Assembly: GCF_027409185.1 (NCBI RefSeq)
Contig: NC_084463.1
Location: 50,152,907 to 50,216,906 of the forward strand
DNA length: 64,000 nucleotides
From: Cynocephalus volans
Lineage: Eukaryota > Chordata > Mammalia > Dermoptera > Cynocephalidae
Reading direction: 5' to 3'
Position 1 is the stretch's first letter, and each line of letters opens with the position of its first letter. Both the position numbers and the translations under genes were made by a program. Under the pieces are notes generated by a model. The model was not told the origin of the DNA. It did not search any database and worked only from the letters and a program-made list of their open reading frames with translations. Shown here piece by piece: positions 20,346 through 30,435 of this stretch.

Positions 20346-20738
20346 CTAGAAAGGCGTCCCGCGGAGGCGGCGGGCCAGCTGCATGTCTTTGGGCATGACG
20401 GTGACACGCTTGGCGTCCGCAAACAGCCCCACCAAGTAGGACTCGTAGGCCTCCTGGAGCGCCATCATGGCCGACATCTGAAAGCGCAGGTCTGTCTTGA
20501 AACCCTGCGCGACCTCTCGGATCAGCCTCTGGAATGGCAGTTTGCGGACCAGCAGGTCGCTGGATTTCTGGTAGCGGCGAATCTCGCGTAGCGCCACCGA
20601 GCCGGGCCGATAGCGGTACGGCTTCATCACACCGCCGGTGGCCGGTGCGCTCTTGCGGGCTACCTTCCCGGCCAGCTGTTTCCGCGGCGCCTTGCCGCCG
20701 CCGTTCGACTTCCGCGCCTTCTGCTTGGTGTGATCCAT
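20346..20738 (-). CDS. Divergent replication-type histone H3 variant
   Basis: An intact single-exon frame of 130 residues; canonical H3 has 135 after the Met. The ATG at 20738 is chosen because the N-terminus aligns there (MDHTKQ) and its context GTCATGG is strong. Kept: K4, K9, S10, K14, K18, K23, K27, K37, the helix 1-2 core ([19 protein letters not shown]) and K79. Changed: A1D, R2H, T6K, T11N, one extra Gly before K14, K36 to Met (codon 20625-20627), D77G, and a 7-residue loss between Asp106 and Ala114 that removes C110 and H113. Met90 and Ser87 suggest descent from H3.1/H3.2 and not H3.3. Promoter, stem-loop and open frame argue for a live gene. The loss at the H3-H3' contact argues for altered nucleosome behaviour or early decay. 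Germline expression is a guess. Confidence 0.85.
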   Translation of the reverse strand: MDHTKQKARKSNGGGKAPRKQLAGKVARKSAPATGGVMKPYRYRPGSVALREIRRYQKSSDLLVRKLPFQRLIREVAQGFKTDLRFQMSAMMALQEAYESYLVGLFADAKRVTVMPKDMQLARRLRGTPF

Positions 20739-20800
20739 GACCACGAGGGGACTCCCGCTGCCTCAGCTCCAACTGGCGCTGAGCGCCTCAGCGCTCTCGC

Positions 20801-20807
20801 TTTTATA
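20801..20807 (-). promoter_or_regulatory. TATA box of the H3-like gene
   Basis: On the minus strand TATAAAA lies 63 bases upstream of the ATG, which predicts a 5' UTR of about 30-40 bases, normal for replication-dependent histone genes. Confidence 0.85.
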
Positions 20808-20824
20808 GAGCCCGCAGCGCTCCC

Positions 20825-20881
20825 ATTGGTTGGCCGCCGCGTGGCGCGACGGCGGGCTATGCTCTGATTGGCTCTTGAGGC
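20825..20881 (-). promoter_or_regulatory. Two CCAAT boxes of the H3-like gene
   Basis: Reverse-strand CCAAT at 20825-20829 and 20877-20881 (AGCCAATCAGAGC) lie about 20 and 70 bases upstream of the TATA box. Paired CCAAT boxes (NF-Y sites) plus TATA are the usual H3 promoter layout. Confidence 0.8.
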
Positions 20882-21260
20882 GCTCATGCTGGGCGGCCTC
20901 TCTTTATATTCCCACCTCACAGTCCTGGCCACGACAGCCGGCACCTGCGTGTTGGGGGTTGTTCCGGGTAAGCCAGAGTGCTGGACGTCATCACTCGCTT
21001 GCAGGCTCCGTCATTTAGTCTCAGCGCTCCCCTTTCTCTCCCTCCTCTCCATGGCTGGAGCCTGTGAAGAACCCTCCAGAAGCTAGCACAACACATTCTA
21101 CCTTTGCGCACTGACAATGTTGAATTTTCCCCAGCAATGAGATCCTGAAAAACAGCCACAATTAAAAGAAACCCCCAGCCCCTTAAGACCTGCAGAGAAC
21201 CCCCTTCCCATATGGTCCAAAGGAGGCTCATTATGCTGAGGAGTTAAAAACATGCCTTTC
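20882..21260. other. GC-rich flank upstream of the H3-like gene
   Basis: No divergent histone gene was found on the plus strand here. Short open frames (20830-21230) match no family. Confidence 0.5.
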
Positions 21261-21261
21261 T

Positions 21262-21370
21262 GGGGTCCACGGTTTAACTCTGTTGGTTAGCACCTGGTGC
21301 TGGTAACACTAAGGTCTATGGGTTACAATCCCCATACTGGCCAGTTGCCAAATAAGTAAATAAAAATATG
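21262..21370 (+). repeat. tRNA-Ile-like SINE, plus strand
   Basis: Has 'CTGTTGGTTAGCACCTGGTG', 'AACACTAAGG', a B-box-like 'TGGGTTACAATCC', 'CATACTGGCCAGTTGCC' and an A-rich AAATAAGTAAATAAA tail. Confidence 0.75.
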
Positions 21371-21783
21371 CCTTTCTGGCATATTGACTATTTTGAGGTA
21401 GAGACACTTGAGCGTACACACGGCAGCACACGCACACCCAAAACAGCAGGTGCGTAAAGATCGCTTTGACTTTTGTGCTGTTTCTTAAGAGCAGGAGATG
21501 AAAGATGCTCTCCCTGTATTGGCAGGAAAGTTACATCGTTACCAGCAAGGACAGGAAGTTGCAGCCCAGGGAAATCTGTGCAAATCTCGTTAAACTAACC
21601 CTTAGTGACTAGGAAGACCTAGTCACTTTTACACAATTGCTCTTCTTTGTTCAACCTAGTTTATGAATACTTAGATCTAGTCACTTCTCACCCAGTTAAC
21701 CACCCTAGCCCAAGCCTCTTTGCCTTATCAAATTCCACAACTTACTACTGTTTGTCCACCTGCTCCTTTGGGTCTTCATTTCC

Positions 21784-22006
21784 TTATAAAGGCTCCTGTG
21801 ACATGTAAAATTCGTGAGTAACCGGCCTTCTTTCCGGGCAGGGAGTGCTTGTCAAATTGGTATTGGCATTCTGATTGGCTGACATCCCACAGGCGTTTTA
21901 TCCAATTAGAGAGCCGAACTGGCATCAGCTAATTTAAATGTGTGATTTCATCCAATCAGACGCTAGCTTTATCTAAGTCCTCATTTGAATATGAGCCATA
22001 TAAATA
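21784..22006. promoter_or_regulatory. H2A/H2B-like divergent promoter without a histone gene
   Basis: Five CCAAT boxes within 101 bp: reverse-strand at 21856, 21862 and 21874; forward at 21902 and 21952. Then an octamer-like ATTTGAAT (21983-21990, one base from the H2B octamer ATTTGCAT) and TATAAATA (21999-22006) facing right. A leftward-usable TATA (CTTTATAAGG on the minus strand) lies at 21784-21793. This is the layout of mammalian H2A-H2B bidirectional promoters. No H2A or H2B reading frame was seen on either side, so it is either a relic or drives something unrecognised, such as the 81-codon frame at 21985. Confidence 0.5.
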
Positions 22007-22239
22007 GGGCCATTTGTGCTAATAGCTTTTTCAAGTTAATTGCTATCTCCACCTGCAATATGTTTCTGCACCCGGGAAATGTGACTGTGAGTGTGGGCTG
22101 CTGTGCTTTCCCGGTAGTCCCCTTCAGCAAGGCACACAAGTCCTTTCACACTTGGAATCTCTCTGACTTCTGCTGCTGCGTCTTTCTTACTCCATCTGGA
22201 GAAAGTCCTTTGCTTTTCAGGTTCCTGTAATTAGACTGG

Positions 22240-23070
22240 GAAATCCAGGCTACTCTCTGTATGTTAAGGTCTGTAAACTTGATGACATCTGCAAAGTCCC
22301 ATTTGCTGTGTGACGTATTTACAGGTCCCAGAGACTAGAGCATAGACATGTGGTGGGGTTGGTGACGTATTTAGCTGTCATTACTGGAATTACTGGGGAT
22401 AGATAATAAAAACAAAGCTCGTACCTTCACAGGCGGGTTTATACGTCTTGATAGGATTTACGTCCTCGCCATGAGCACTGCACACATAGCTCAAAAAGGG
22501 ATGTAACTTCGCTGGAAGCGTTTTCAAGAACAATGTCACGATGAAACGGGGTGTGAGGGAGAACTCAATGCAGAAGTCGTCGGCGCTATTTTGTCTGAGT
22601 TTGTCAAGGGCAGGGATGTTTCCTTGTCCCCTCAGAGTGTGGTTGAATGAATGACTATGGAGCTATCGGAGACATAACAGATATTAGGGTTCTGTGTGGA
22701 TACAGCACGCCTTCTACAGCAGAACATGTCTGCTCTCAGTGAAAAGAAATGAAGACAATAATGAAATCACAGCCTCCTAGAGTGTATGTGAAACAGTCGA
22801 GGGAACTTCAAAAAGTTCATGGAAAGATTTATATTATCTTTCAATACGCATCTTTGAAGTACTCTCAGATGCATAGCCATGACTTAAACTATGACCATAT
22901 GACAGGGTCATGCCAAATAAGAAGGTGACCTCAAAGTCTTTGCAAACTGATTAAAAGGACCAAAAATAAAGTGCTAAATGAGTTATTTTTCTTAAAAATA
23001 TATGGAAAATTTCAAACATATAGAAAGATAGACAAAATGATGAAACAAACCAGCAAGTGTCAGCCTGAGA
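22240..23070. other. Unassigned sequence, one possible mariner fragment
   Basis: No gene was seen. 22800-22840 (CTTCAAAAAGTTCATGGAAA) resembles the terminus of a mariner-like DNA transposon. The rest is ordinary. Confidence 0.4.
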
Positions 23071-23077
23071 CCAATCT

Positions 23078-23186
23078 TGACTCGTTTATTTATTTATTTT
23101 GGGCACTGGCCAGCGAGGAGATCTGAACCCATGACCTTGGAGTTGTTAGCTCCACACTCTGACCAACTGAGCTAACTGGCCAGTCC
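23078..23186 (-). repeat. tRNA-Ile-like SINE, minus strand
   Basis: A T-rich start (TTTATTTATTTATTTT) leads to 'GGAGATCTGAACCCATGACC' and the end 'CAACTGAGCTAACTGGCCAG', the reverse complement of the SINE head. Confidence 0.85.
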
Positions 23187-23504
23187 TTGACTCATTGCTA
23201 CCTCTACCCTCCTCTCGATTATTTTGGAAAAAAATTCAAAAATTGGGTTATTTCACATGTAAATATTTCTCTGAGTTCTCAGGCCATCCAAGTCCACTGA
23301 AAGAATGTAGTTCAATATTTCAGAGGTATAATTAATGACATTCATCAACAAATGACAGATCCCGTCTTCTAGGTGTGCATCGGAAACAGTCTTTCTCCAA
23401 GAGTATACCACACAGAGTTTATGGTCATGTGGGTTTTCAAAATGGCAATAGCAGAGCAATTTTATGAGACCATTATCAGGAGCAAAGTGTTTTCTCAGAG
23501 CCAT

Positions 23505-23895
23505 GGTATATGAGTTTGCTGGGGCTGTCGTAACAAAGTACCGCGGATTGCGGGGTTAAACAACAGAAATTATTTCCTCACAGTTCTGAAGATTGGAGGT
23601 CCAAGATCCAGCTGTGGGCAGCTCTGGGACTGTCTGGGGCCTCTGTCCTCGGCTTGCAGAAGCATCTTCTCCTGTGTTTCTCACACTGTCTTCCCTCTGT
23701 GCAGGTCTCTGTGTCCAAATTCCCCTTTTTAGAAGGACACCATGTGTATTGGATTAGGGCCCATTCTAATGACCTCATTTTAACTTGATGACCTGTGTAA
23801 AGATCCTATCTCTATATAAAGTCACATTCTGAGGTGCTGGGTGTTAGGACTTCAACATATAAATTTTGGGGGGACACTTTTCAGCCCATAACACA
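23505..23895 (-). repeat. MLT1-type LTR, minus strand
   Basis: Begins 'GTTTGCTGGGGCTGTCGTAA', continues with a 'TTATTTCCTCACAGTTCTGA' block and ends 'TTTTGGGGGGACACTTTTCA' followed by GCCCATAACA, all reversed MLT1 landmarks. Confidence 0.85.
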
Positions 23896-24534
23896 TGGTC
23901 ACTATCGATAACATCTCATAGAACCACCACAAACAAAGCAAAACGGACCCTAAAATCAGAGCTTTCAAACAAAACCCCTCCTGGCCAGTTGCCTCAGATA
24001 TGCCCAGAGATTCCTCCCTCTTGCTGTTCCTGCCTGAGGCTGCGCCCACCCCTTGCCTTACTGACTTTCTTGAACAAATGGATTCTGGCAGAAGTGATGA
24101 CATTTCTGAGATTAGGTTATGTGGCTTCCCATCGTGGGCTTTCTCTCGCTCTCTCTGGGGAAGCTGGTGTCATGCTGTGGGCAGCTCAGAAGAGACGTCC
24201 ACATGAGTGAGTCCAGAAGCCAAAAGTCCCATCCAAGTGCTTGGGAGCAAATCTTGCCCAAGCCAGGTTTGAGATGACTCCAACCCTGGAGGCACCCTGA
24301 TCACAGCCTCCTGAGAGGCCACAGGACCCAGACACACTGCATTCAGATTCCTGCCTGTCAGACAGACACCGTGAGATAATAATGCATGTTGGTTGTTTGT
24401 GTTCAGCTGTTAAGATTGGGGGTAACTTCTTATGCAAATATTTCCTCCGTTCCAGACCAAGATTAGCCATACGATGGATCTCTGTTTAGCTAGAACCTTG
24501 GGTCATATTGTGTGATATGAAAATTCACCTTAAG
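23896..24534. other. Unassigned sequence
   Basis: Overlapping open frames on both strands (23866-24470) but no recognisable protein, domain or codon signal. Confidence 0.45.
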
Positions 24535-24875
24535 TAGCTGCCTTTATGCTGCTGTAACAGAATACAACAGACTGGGTGATTTATAAACAACAGAAATTTG
24601 TTTCTCACACAGTTCTGAGGCTGGGAAGTTTAAGATCAAAGTGCTGGCAGGTTCAGTGTTTGGTGAAGGCCTTCTCATACATGGTACTAAGTGTCCCTAC
24701 ATGGCAGAAGAGCAGAAGAGAATGAACCCACTCCTTCTAGCTCTTTTATGAGGTCCCTCGGTCCCTTGTCTTGTCCATGAGGGCTCTGCCCTTATGACTT
24801 ACCTCCTAAAGTCCCCACCTCTTAATACAATCAACATATGAATTTGGGGGGACATATTCAGACCATACCACTAGA
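24535..24875 (-). repeat. MaLR-type LTR, minus strand
   Basis: Has 'TGCTGCTGTAACAGAATACA', 'GACTGGGTGATTTATAAACA', 'TCTCACACAGTTCTGAGGCT' and the end 'TTTGGGGGGACATATTCAGA'. Confidence 0.82.
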
Positions 24876-24929
24876 CTTTGCTCTCTAAATCAAGTGGTTA
24901 AGCAGTGAAACCCAAATTTTCAAGCAGTT

Positions 24930-25038
24930 TGTTTGTTTTATTTATTTATGTTTTTGGTGGCTGGCTGGCACAGGGATCAAACCCAGGACCTTGGTGTTAG
25001 TAGAATGCTCTAACCAACTGAGCTAACCAGCCAGCCCC
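24930..25038 (-). repeat. tRNA-Ile-like SINE, minus strand
   Basis: A T-rich start, then 'GGGATCAAACCCAGGACC', 'TTGGTGTTAGTAGAATGC' and 'TCTAACCAACTGAGCTAACC'. The reverse complement has the full GGTTAGCTCAGTTGGTTAGA head. Confidence 0.85.
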
Positions 25039-25456
25039 AAGGAATTTTATACCCAGTGATTAGAAGAAAGTACATTGTATAATAGTTGGGATTTCATAAT
25101 AATGTCAGTTTTATTATCGACTCCTAAACAGCTCTAGTTTATCAGATCAGGGCCGTGGGTTCCTAAGTCAGGCAGCTTTTGGTGGTAGCTGCTGAGAAAC
25201 AAACAGTTCCACAGACACAAACAGGCACTTCCTGCCCATGGCCTGTGGGGGCTGCAGGGCTCTGGGCTCCGCTTGGCTGGATGTGTTTCCTGTGCCTTCT
25301 CATTCAGGGGCCCCAGATCTAGCAGTCGGTAAGTGGCACTCATCCCACAGGGATGAGGCAGGCAGTATTTGCTGGATGATATTAAATCTCAGAACATCCA
25401 ACTCTTTGCCACAGGAATGCACTACCGTTTTCTCCATTCCACACTGAATATACATT

Positions 25457-25573
25457 ACTTTTATTTTTATTTTATTTTGTGGGGGAGGTGGCTGGCCAGT
25501 ACAGGGATTGAACCCTGGATGTGAGTGTTATCAGCACCATGCTCTAACCAGATGAGCTACATGTCCAGCCCCA
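25457..25573 (-). repeat. tRNA-Ile-like SINE, minus strand
   Basis: A T-rich start, then 'AGGGATTGAACCCTGGATG', 'TTATCAGCACCATGCTC' and 'TAACCAGATGAGCTACATG'. Confidence 0.8.
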
Positions 25574-25627
25574 ATGTGCATTATTTTTGAAGGGTGGCCA
25601 AACACACCATCCTGAAATATGCCACGT

Positions 25628-26640
25628 CGGACTTCTGATCAAGATGGCAGAATAGATGGTCCCCAGTTTCACTCTCTCCCACAATCAACCAATTTACAAC
25701 TATTAGAAATCAATGACAGCCAAGCTGGGGCTGCTAGAGCTCAGGGGAATAGGAGGAGAGACCTATAGAGCCCATGAAGGCAGGAGTAGCCACGATGAGA
25801 GAAAGAAAGGATCACTCCAACTGTTTCAAGCCCCAGCCACTTCAGGTCTAAAGCTGGTGAGCACAGAGAGCAAGGGCTGGCAAAAGCCACAGCTGTGCCC
25901 TTCCCATGAAGTTGCCTGGAGGCAGCAGGGGAGAGGAGGGCATTGAAGGCCCCCAGGCCAGCAAGAACACTAAGGACTCACATAGGAGTGAAGAGCCACA
26001 ACAACTGAAAAAAAGAGCCACTCAGAGGCAGTGAGTCATTGCAAGGGACCAGTACATCGCCTGTTCCATGGGAAGAGTTTGGAGTTTGGGTGGTGGGGGA
26101 GACATGCACACCAGGGGAACATGCGGGCACAGCATGGACAGCTTATCTGCCCCCCAATCAGCACAGGACCACTCAGTGGTGACTGGTTAGGAATGTAGAA
26201 CTGCAGGGGGTGCAGTTTGATGAGAAGACTCAGGCCCAGACCAGAGTTTCTACAACCCAGGTGTATTAAACCTAGAAGGACTGGAAGCCCCTTTGGCTCC
26301 CAAGCTGGAGTCGGGGGAGGACCAAGGGCCTCTGTATCCAGCCCAGCATTGACCACCAAGCTGCTGCCAGAAGTGCCCCAGGCTCCCAGAGTTTGGGGAA
26401 GCCACACACTCCCAAATCCACATCCAGCCCAGCTATAACTGAGCCACTACTAGAAGCCCCCCGGGCTCCCCTGCATAATGTGGGGGTACCATGGACCTCA
26501 ATCACAACCCCCTGCCTCTTTCCTGTCTTCCATTCTATCCCATCCACCTTCCCCCAACTGTTCTGCAAAATCTTAGAATATCAAAAATAATAATAATAAT
26601 AAATTAATTAACAACAACAAAAAGTAACAGTAACCTAAAC
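25628..26640 (+). mobile_element. L1-5'UTR-like retroposon with short VNTR (copy 1)
   Basis: The start GGACTTCTGATCAAGATGGC resembles a mammalian L1 5' end (CCAAGATGG...GAATAG). The first ~640 bp align with the reverse complement of 63080-63760, for example 'GGGTGCAGTTTGATGAGAAG' in both. From about 26290 a GC-rich region has roughly two ~105-bp units. It ends after 'CTGTTCTGCAAAATC' in an A-rich AATAATAATAA tail. Both copies end at the equivalent point, so it behaves as a discrete element. Alternative: two fragments of one L1 5' UTR. Confidence 0.6.
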
Positions 26641-26789
26641 AATAACAATCAGTCCAAAATGGCCAATACTTGATTAATAACTGACAGCTTCTCTCATCTT
26701 TGCCCCCGCTTTCAACTTAGGACCAACCAAAGAAAGCCAAGTATGTGCCCCTAACCAGTCACATAAGATGCCTCACTTGTGCTTAGCTT

Positions 26790-26875
26790 GTGTCCGAGTC
26801 TGTTTTGTGCTGCTAGAACAGAATACCACAGACTGCGTAGATTATAATGAACAGAAATTTATTTTTTAAAAAAAA
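26790..26875 (-). repeat. MaLR LTR fragment, minus strand
   Basis: Only the 3' end is present (CTGTTTTGTGCTGCTAGAAC, then 'GAATACCACAGACTG' and 'GAACAGAAATTTATT'), cut off by the LTR that follows. Confidence 0.65.
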
Positions 26876-26884
26876 TCCACGTTG

Positions 26885-27420
26885 GCAGAAGGGTTAATTT
26901 TGAGCTGAAGGCAATTGAGAAGAAGATGCAAGAAAAGCTCTCTGTCCTCCCCCTACTTGCCGAAATGCAGGGCATAAATTTACAAAGGTGTCCCCCTCTC
27001 TTCTCTACCAGGCAGGACAAAAGTCATTCATCTGAGATGACTTTAGACCCTTATCAGCCAGAAGACAGCACCACAGGGATCCACATAACAAACTCACTAA
27101 CTGACCTGCTTCTACCACTAGTTCCCCACGTATTCGCCTTTCCACAATTTACCGCCCCAGAAGCTCAAAGTCAGCACAGCTTTTCCTTTGTCTCATCGCT
27201 TCTGTAAAAATGGATTGTCCTGCGTTGAAGATGCTGTATAAGCCAGAGATCTAACCACCTCTTCGAGAATTGCTCAGCTCCGGGCATCTCCCCTGTGTAC
27301 ATAAAATATGCATGTGAAGAGACTTCGGTTTTCCTCTTGTTAATCTGCCTTTTGTTACAAGGGTTCCCGGCTAAGAACCTGGAAAAGGTAGAGGGAACAT
27401 TATTTTTCTTCTGCTACACT
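26885..27420 (+). repeat. Old ERV LTR, same family as 16185-16625
   Basis: Start 'GGTTAATTTTGAGCTGAAGG', end 'TCCTCTTGTTAATCTGCCTT' with 'GGTAGAGGGAACATTATTTT', matching 4185-4680 and 16185-16625 in order. Confidence 0.55.
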
Positions 27421-28265
27421 CTCCTCCCAAGAAGGACAGCCAAAAGTCTCATGTCACAACAGCACCAGGCTTCAAGTCCAGGATCTGACCTTGACACTAA
27501 GATGACAAATTCCTTGTCCTCCTCTGCTCCCCAAGGAATGATGGAGAAGCAGAGTGGGACAATTTGGGAGCAACTACAGTTTGTGACAGACAGGAACGCA
27601 GAAAGCTGGCAGTCACTGGCCCACAGGGAATCTGGAAGTTTTCTGCAGGAATGCTGCTGGGTCCCCCACTGGGTCCCCCTTCTTGGTTAGGCAAAGGCTC
27701 TGCCCCTGGAACATTCCCTGACCATGGTTCTCCATGACTCCTGGGTGTGCCTTGGAAAGGTCTTTATCCAACACCCTCGGTCTCAGCTAAGGCGGGCTTT
27801 GGAGGATACGCTCTCCCCATGGGCCCAGCGGCTTTCTCCACCTGCTTCATGCTCATGGAAACTTGGTGGCTTCAAGGTCTTTTTCTATCTGTGGATCAAT
27901 CAGAGTCTCTTTTAGTCCAGGCTAGGAGGGTGCTTCTGCTCATGCAAAAATTTAGGAAGAATTGCATGCAATGCCAGCCAGCTCTGGTGCAGCAGCTCCC
28001 CACACTTGTTGAGAGCTGGGCCTCTCTCCTGCTCTCCGGATTCAATTACATGGACTTAGAGACTTCAGGTCTTCTTTAGCCAAGAGACTTTTTTATCTGG
28101 ACATTTCATTCCTGTGAAAACATTTATTGGGTGCCACATGATTCCAAGCAAACATTTGAACAGGGATGAAATAGCTGGACTGTGGACTTGGTTTCGGGTT
28201 TGAGACTTTTCTCAATAGTCACATCCTTGATTTGCAGATTGCTACAGCATCTTAATTTGTCCTGC
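27421..28265. other. Unassigned sequence
   Basis: Open frames up to 131 codons (27295-27690) begin inside the LTR and have no recognised family. No RNA gene was seen. Confidence 0.45.
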
Positions 28266-29410
28266 AATACCTGTGTGATGGTTGATTCTATGTGTCAACT
28301 TGGCCAGGCCATGGTGCCCAGCTATTTGGTCAAAAACCAGTCTAGTTATCTCTGTGAAGGTATGGACCAAATTTAAGGCTGTTGAGGGGCAAATAATTTT
28401 CCAGAGGTTTATTGAGAGCCAAATGTGAGGATCGACCTGGGAAATCAAACCAACAAAGTTGGGAAGTGTTCTGAAGTCTATTGAAACCTGAAGGATTTTA
28501 TGAAAAAGTTTGGAAAAGGGAGAGGGACTCCCCACACCAGAGTTGTCCCGTTTCATTGCTGGGTAAAATACGAAGCTATAACCCACAGATTACAGCACAT
28601 GAGCCAAAAATGTCTATGTGCAGGAGGGAGCATCTTTGTACAAGACAATACTTTGGCTAATCTTAAAGATAACTTGGTGGCTAACTCAGAGTTAGGTGGC
28701 TGTACGTTAATTGGTAGAGTACATCAATAATTTCAAGAACTTACATGAATTCTTTATTTAAGAACAGAAAATCTCAGCCAAGCTGTGAAGTCCTTTCAAG
28801 GCAATTGATTTTTTTTTTAGAACTGCTTGTGTAGCTGAGTCAGCTACAGGTCACCAAAGGTATATTTTTAGATGTGATTCACATTTACAATCAATAGACT
28901 TTGAGTCGAGCAGATTGCTCTCTGTAATGTGGGTGAGCCTTATCCAAACAGCTGAAGGCCTTGAGAGCCAAGACAGAGGATTCAATGTAGAAGAAACAAT
29001 TCTGCCTCCAGACAGTAAAGGTTAATTTTGGGTGTCAGCTTGACTGGGTTACAGGGTGACCAGATATGTGGTTAAACATTGTTCTGGGTGTGTCTGCGAG
29101 GGCATTTCTGGATGAGACTAACAATTGCATTGGTGGACTGAGAAAAGAAAATTGCCCTCCCTAATGTAGGTGAGCCTCGTCCAATCAGTTGAAGGTCTTA
29201 AGAGAAAATACTGGGGTCTCTGGAAAAAGAAGCCAGCAGATGGCCAGCCAGACAGCCAGACTTGAACTGCAGCATCAACCCTTACCAGAATTTCCGGCCT
29301 TCTGGCCAGAGATTTTGGATTTACCAGCCCCATGATTGTATGAGCCAATTTCTTAGAATAAATCTCTCTCTGTCTATCCTACTAGTTTTATTTGTCTGTA
29401 GAGCCCTGAC
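28266..29410 (+). repeat. Old repeat of the 'GTGTCAACTTG' family, two copies, one split
   Basis: 28266-28356 (GATTCTATGTGTCAACTTGG) continues at 28863-29010 (GAGCAGATTGCTCTC...GGGTGAGCCTTATCC) around an inserted LTR. A second copy at 29015-29410 has the same landmarks uninterrupted (GTCAGCTTGACTGGG, GGTGAGCCTCGTCCAATCAG, AATAAATCTCTC). I know this as a widespread placental repeat but do not name it with confidence. Confidence 0.6.
28363..28856 (-). mobile_element. Solo ERV LTR with 6-bp target duplication
   Basis: A 494-bp segment running TG to CA, flanked by AAGGTA at 28357-28362 and again at 28857-28862. It interrupts an older repeat whose halves continue on both sides. An AATAAA reads on the minus strand (CTCAATAAACCTC), so the LTR is in minus orientation. 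The 6-bp duplication suits class II (beta-like) ERVs. No second LTR or internal sequence is present, so it is a recombination-derived solo LTR. Confidence 0.8.
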
Positions 29411-30072
29411 TGAGAGGACCTGGAATCTGCATTTTCTCTTTTCTTCTTCCACACTAGTTGTTACAAGCCAAATTCTTTTCTGTGCTTATCATGTTTTTGT
29501 AATACCATATCACAAGCTACTAATAACATCCATTTATGCTGCGCTACTAACACTCTACAACCAGACTTCTCTGTTCAAAACCACAGTGCACTGGTGGCAT
29601 TTTCTGCCTTCTGGGTATTGCATGTGATGGTCTCACTGCACCACATGAATGTCTGGGTTTCCAGCCTGCCTTGAGTCTCCTGCCATAAGTTGTAGGAACC
29701 TGCTTCCCTACTAGTCATTTCTGTGTGATAACGCTGCATAAAAACAGCTCCAAACCCCAGTGACTTACAGCAGAGCCCGGGGTGTTTCCTGGGTCTATTG
29801 TCACAAAAACCACAAGCTGGGGTAGGGGAGAGTAGGGGGCTTACACCAACACACTTTTCTTCTCTCAAAGTTTTGGAGGCCAGAGGACTGAAATCAAAGT
29901 GTTGGCAGAGTGGGCCCTGGGTGAGAATGGCAGAAACTTTTGGCACAAATGACTCCATCCAAAGCCTATGCTCTAAAAGACTTGACCAAATTTTAGCATC
30001 CCTTTCCTAAGGCCTCATTCTTGGGATGGCCTTGTCCCCTTCTGAGTTCCTGTCTGAAAAAGCTCAGGCTAC
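29411..30072. other. Unassigned sequence with MaLR-like scraps
   Basis: 29726-29800 and 29870-29990 vaguely resemble reversed MaLR LTR ends (CTTACAGCAGAGCCCGG, AAAGTTTTGGAGGCCAGAGG). No gene was seen. Confidence 0.4.
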
Positions 30073-30435
30073 TGTCTTAGTCCATCTGGGGTGCTGTAAC
30101 AAAACACCATGAACTGGGTGGCTTATAAACCACAGACACTTATTTATCGCAGGTCTGGAGGCTGGGAGTCCATGATCAAGGCATGGCAGATTTAGCGTCT
30201 GGTGAGGATCCGTGTCCTGGCTCATAGGTGGCATCTTCTCACTCTGTCCTCACATGGTGGAAGGGGTGAGACAGCTTTCTGGGGTCCCTGCTATGAGGGC
30301 ACTAATCCCATTCATGAGACTCCATCCTCATGACCTAATCACCTCCTGGAGGCCCCACTTCCTAATCCCATCACACTGGAGGTTAGGATTTCAACATAGG
30401 AATCTGGGAGGACGCACACATTCAGGCCACAGCAG
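30073..30435 (-). repeat. MLT1/MaLR-type LTR, minus strand
   Basis: Starts 'TGTCTTAGTCCATCTGGGGT', has 'GAACTGGGTGGCTTATAAAC' and 'CCTCATGACCTAATCACCTC', ends 'GGAGGACGCACACATTCAGG'. Confidence 0.85.

Noticed and set aside
20263-20772. A 169-residue minus-strand frame overlapping the histone gene
   Set aside because: Shadow of the H3-like frame: GC-rich third positions open an alternative frame. Only the 20346-20738 frame has H3 homology.
25628-26640. A host CpG-rich promoter or gene from overlapping ORFs
   Set aside because: The sequence recurs at 62100-63760 in inverse orientation with the same ends, so it is a dispersed retroposon.
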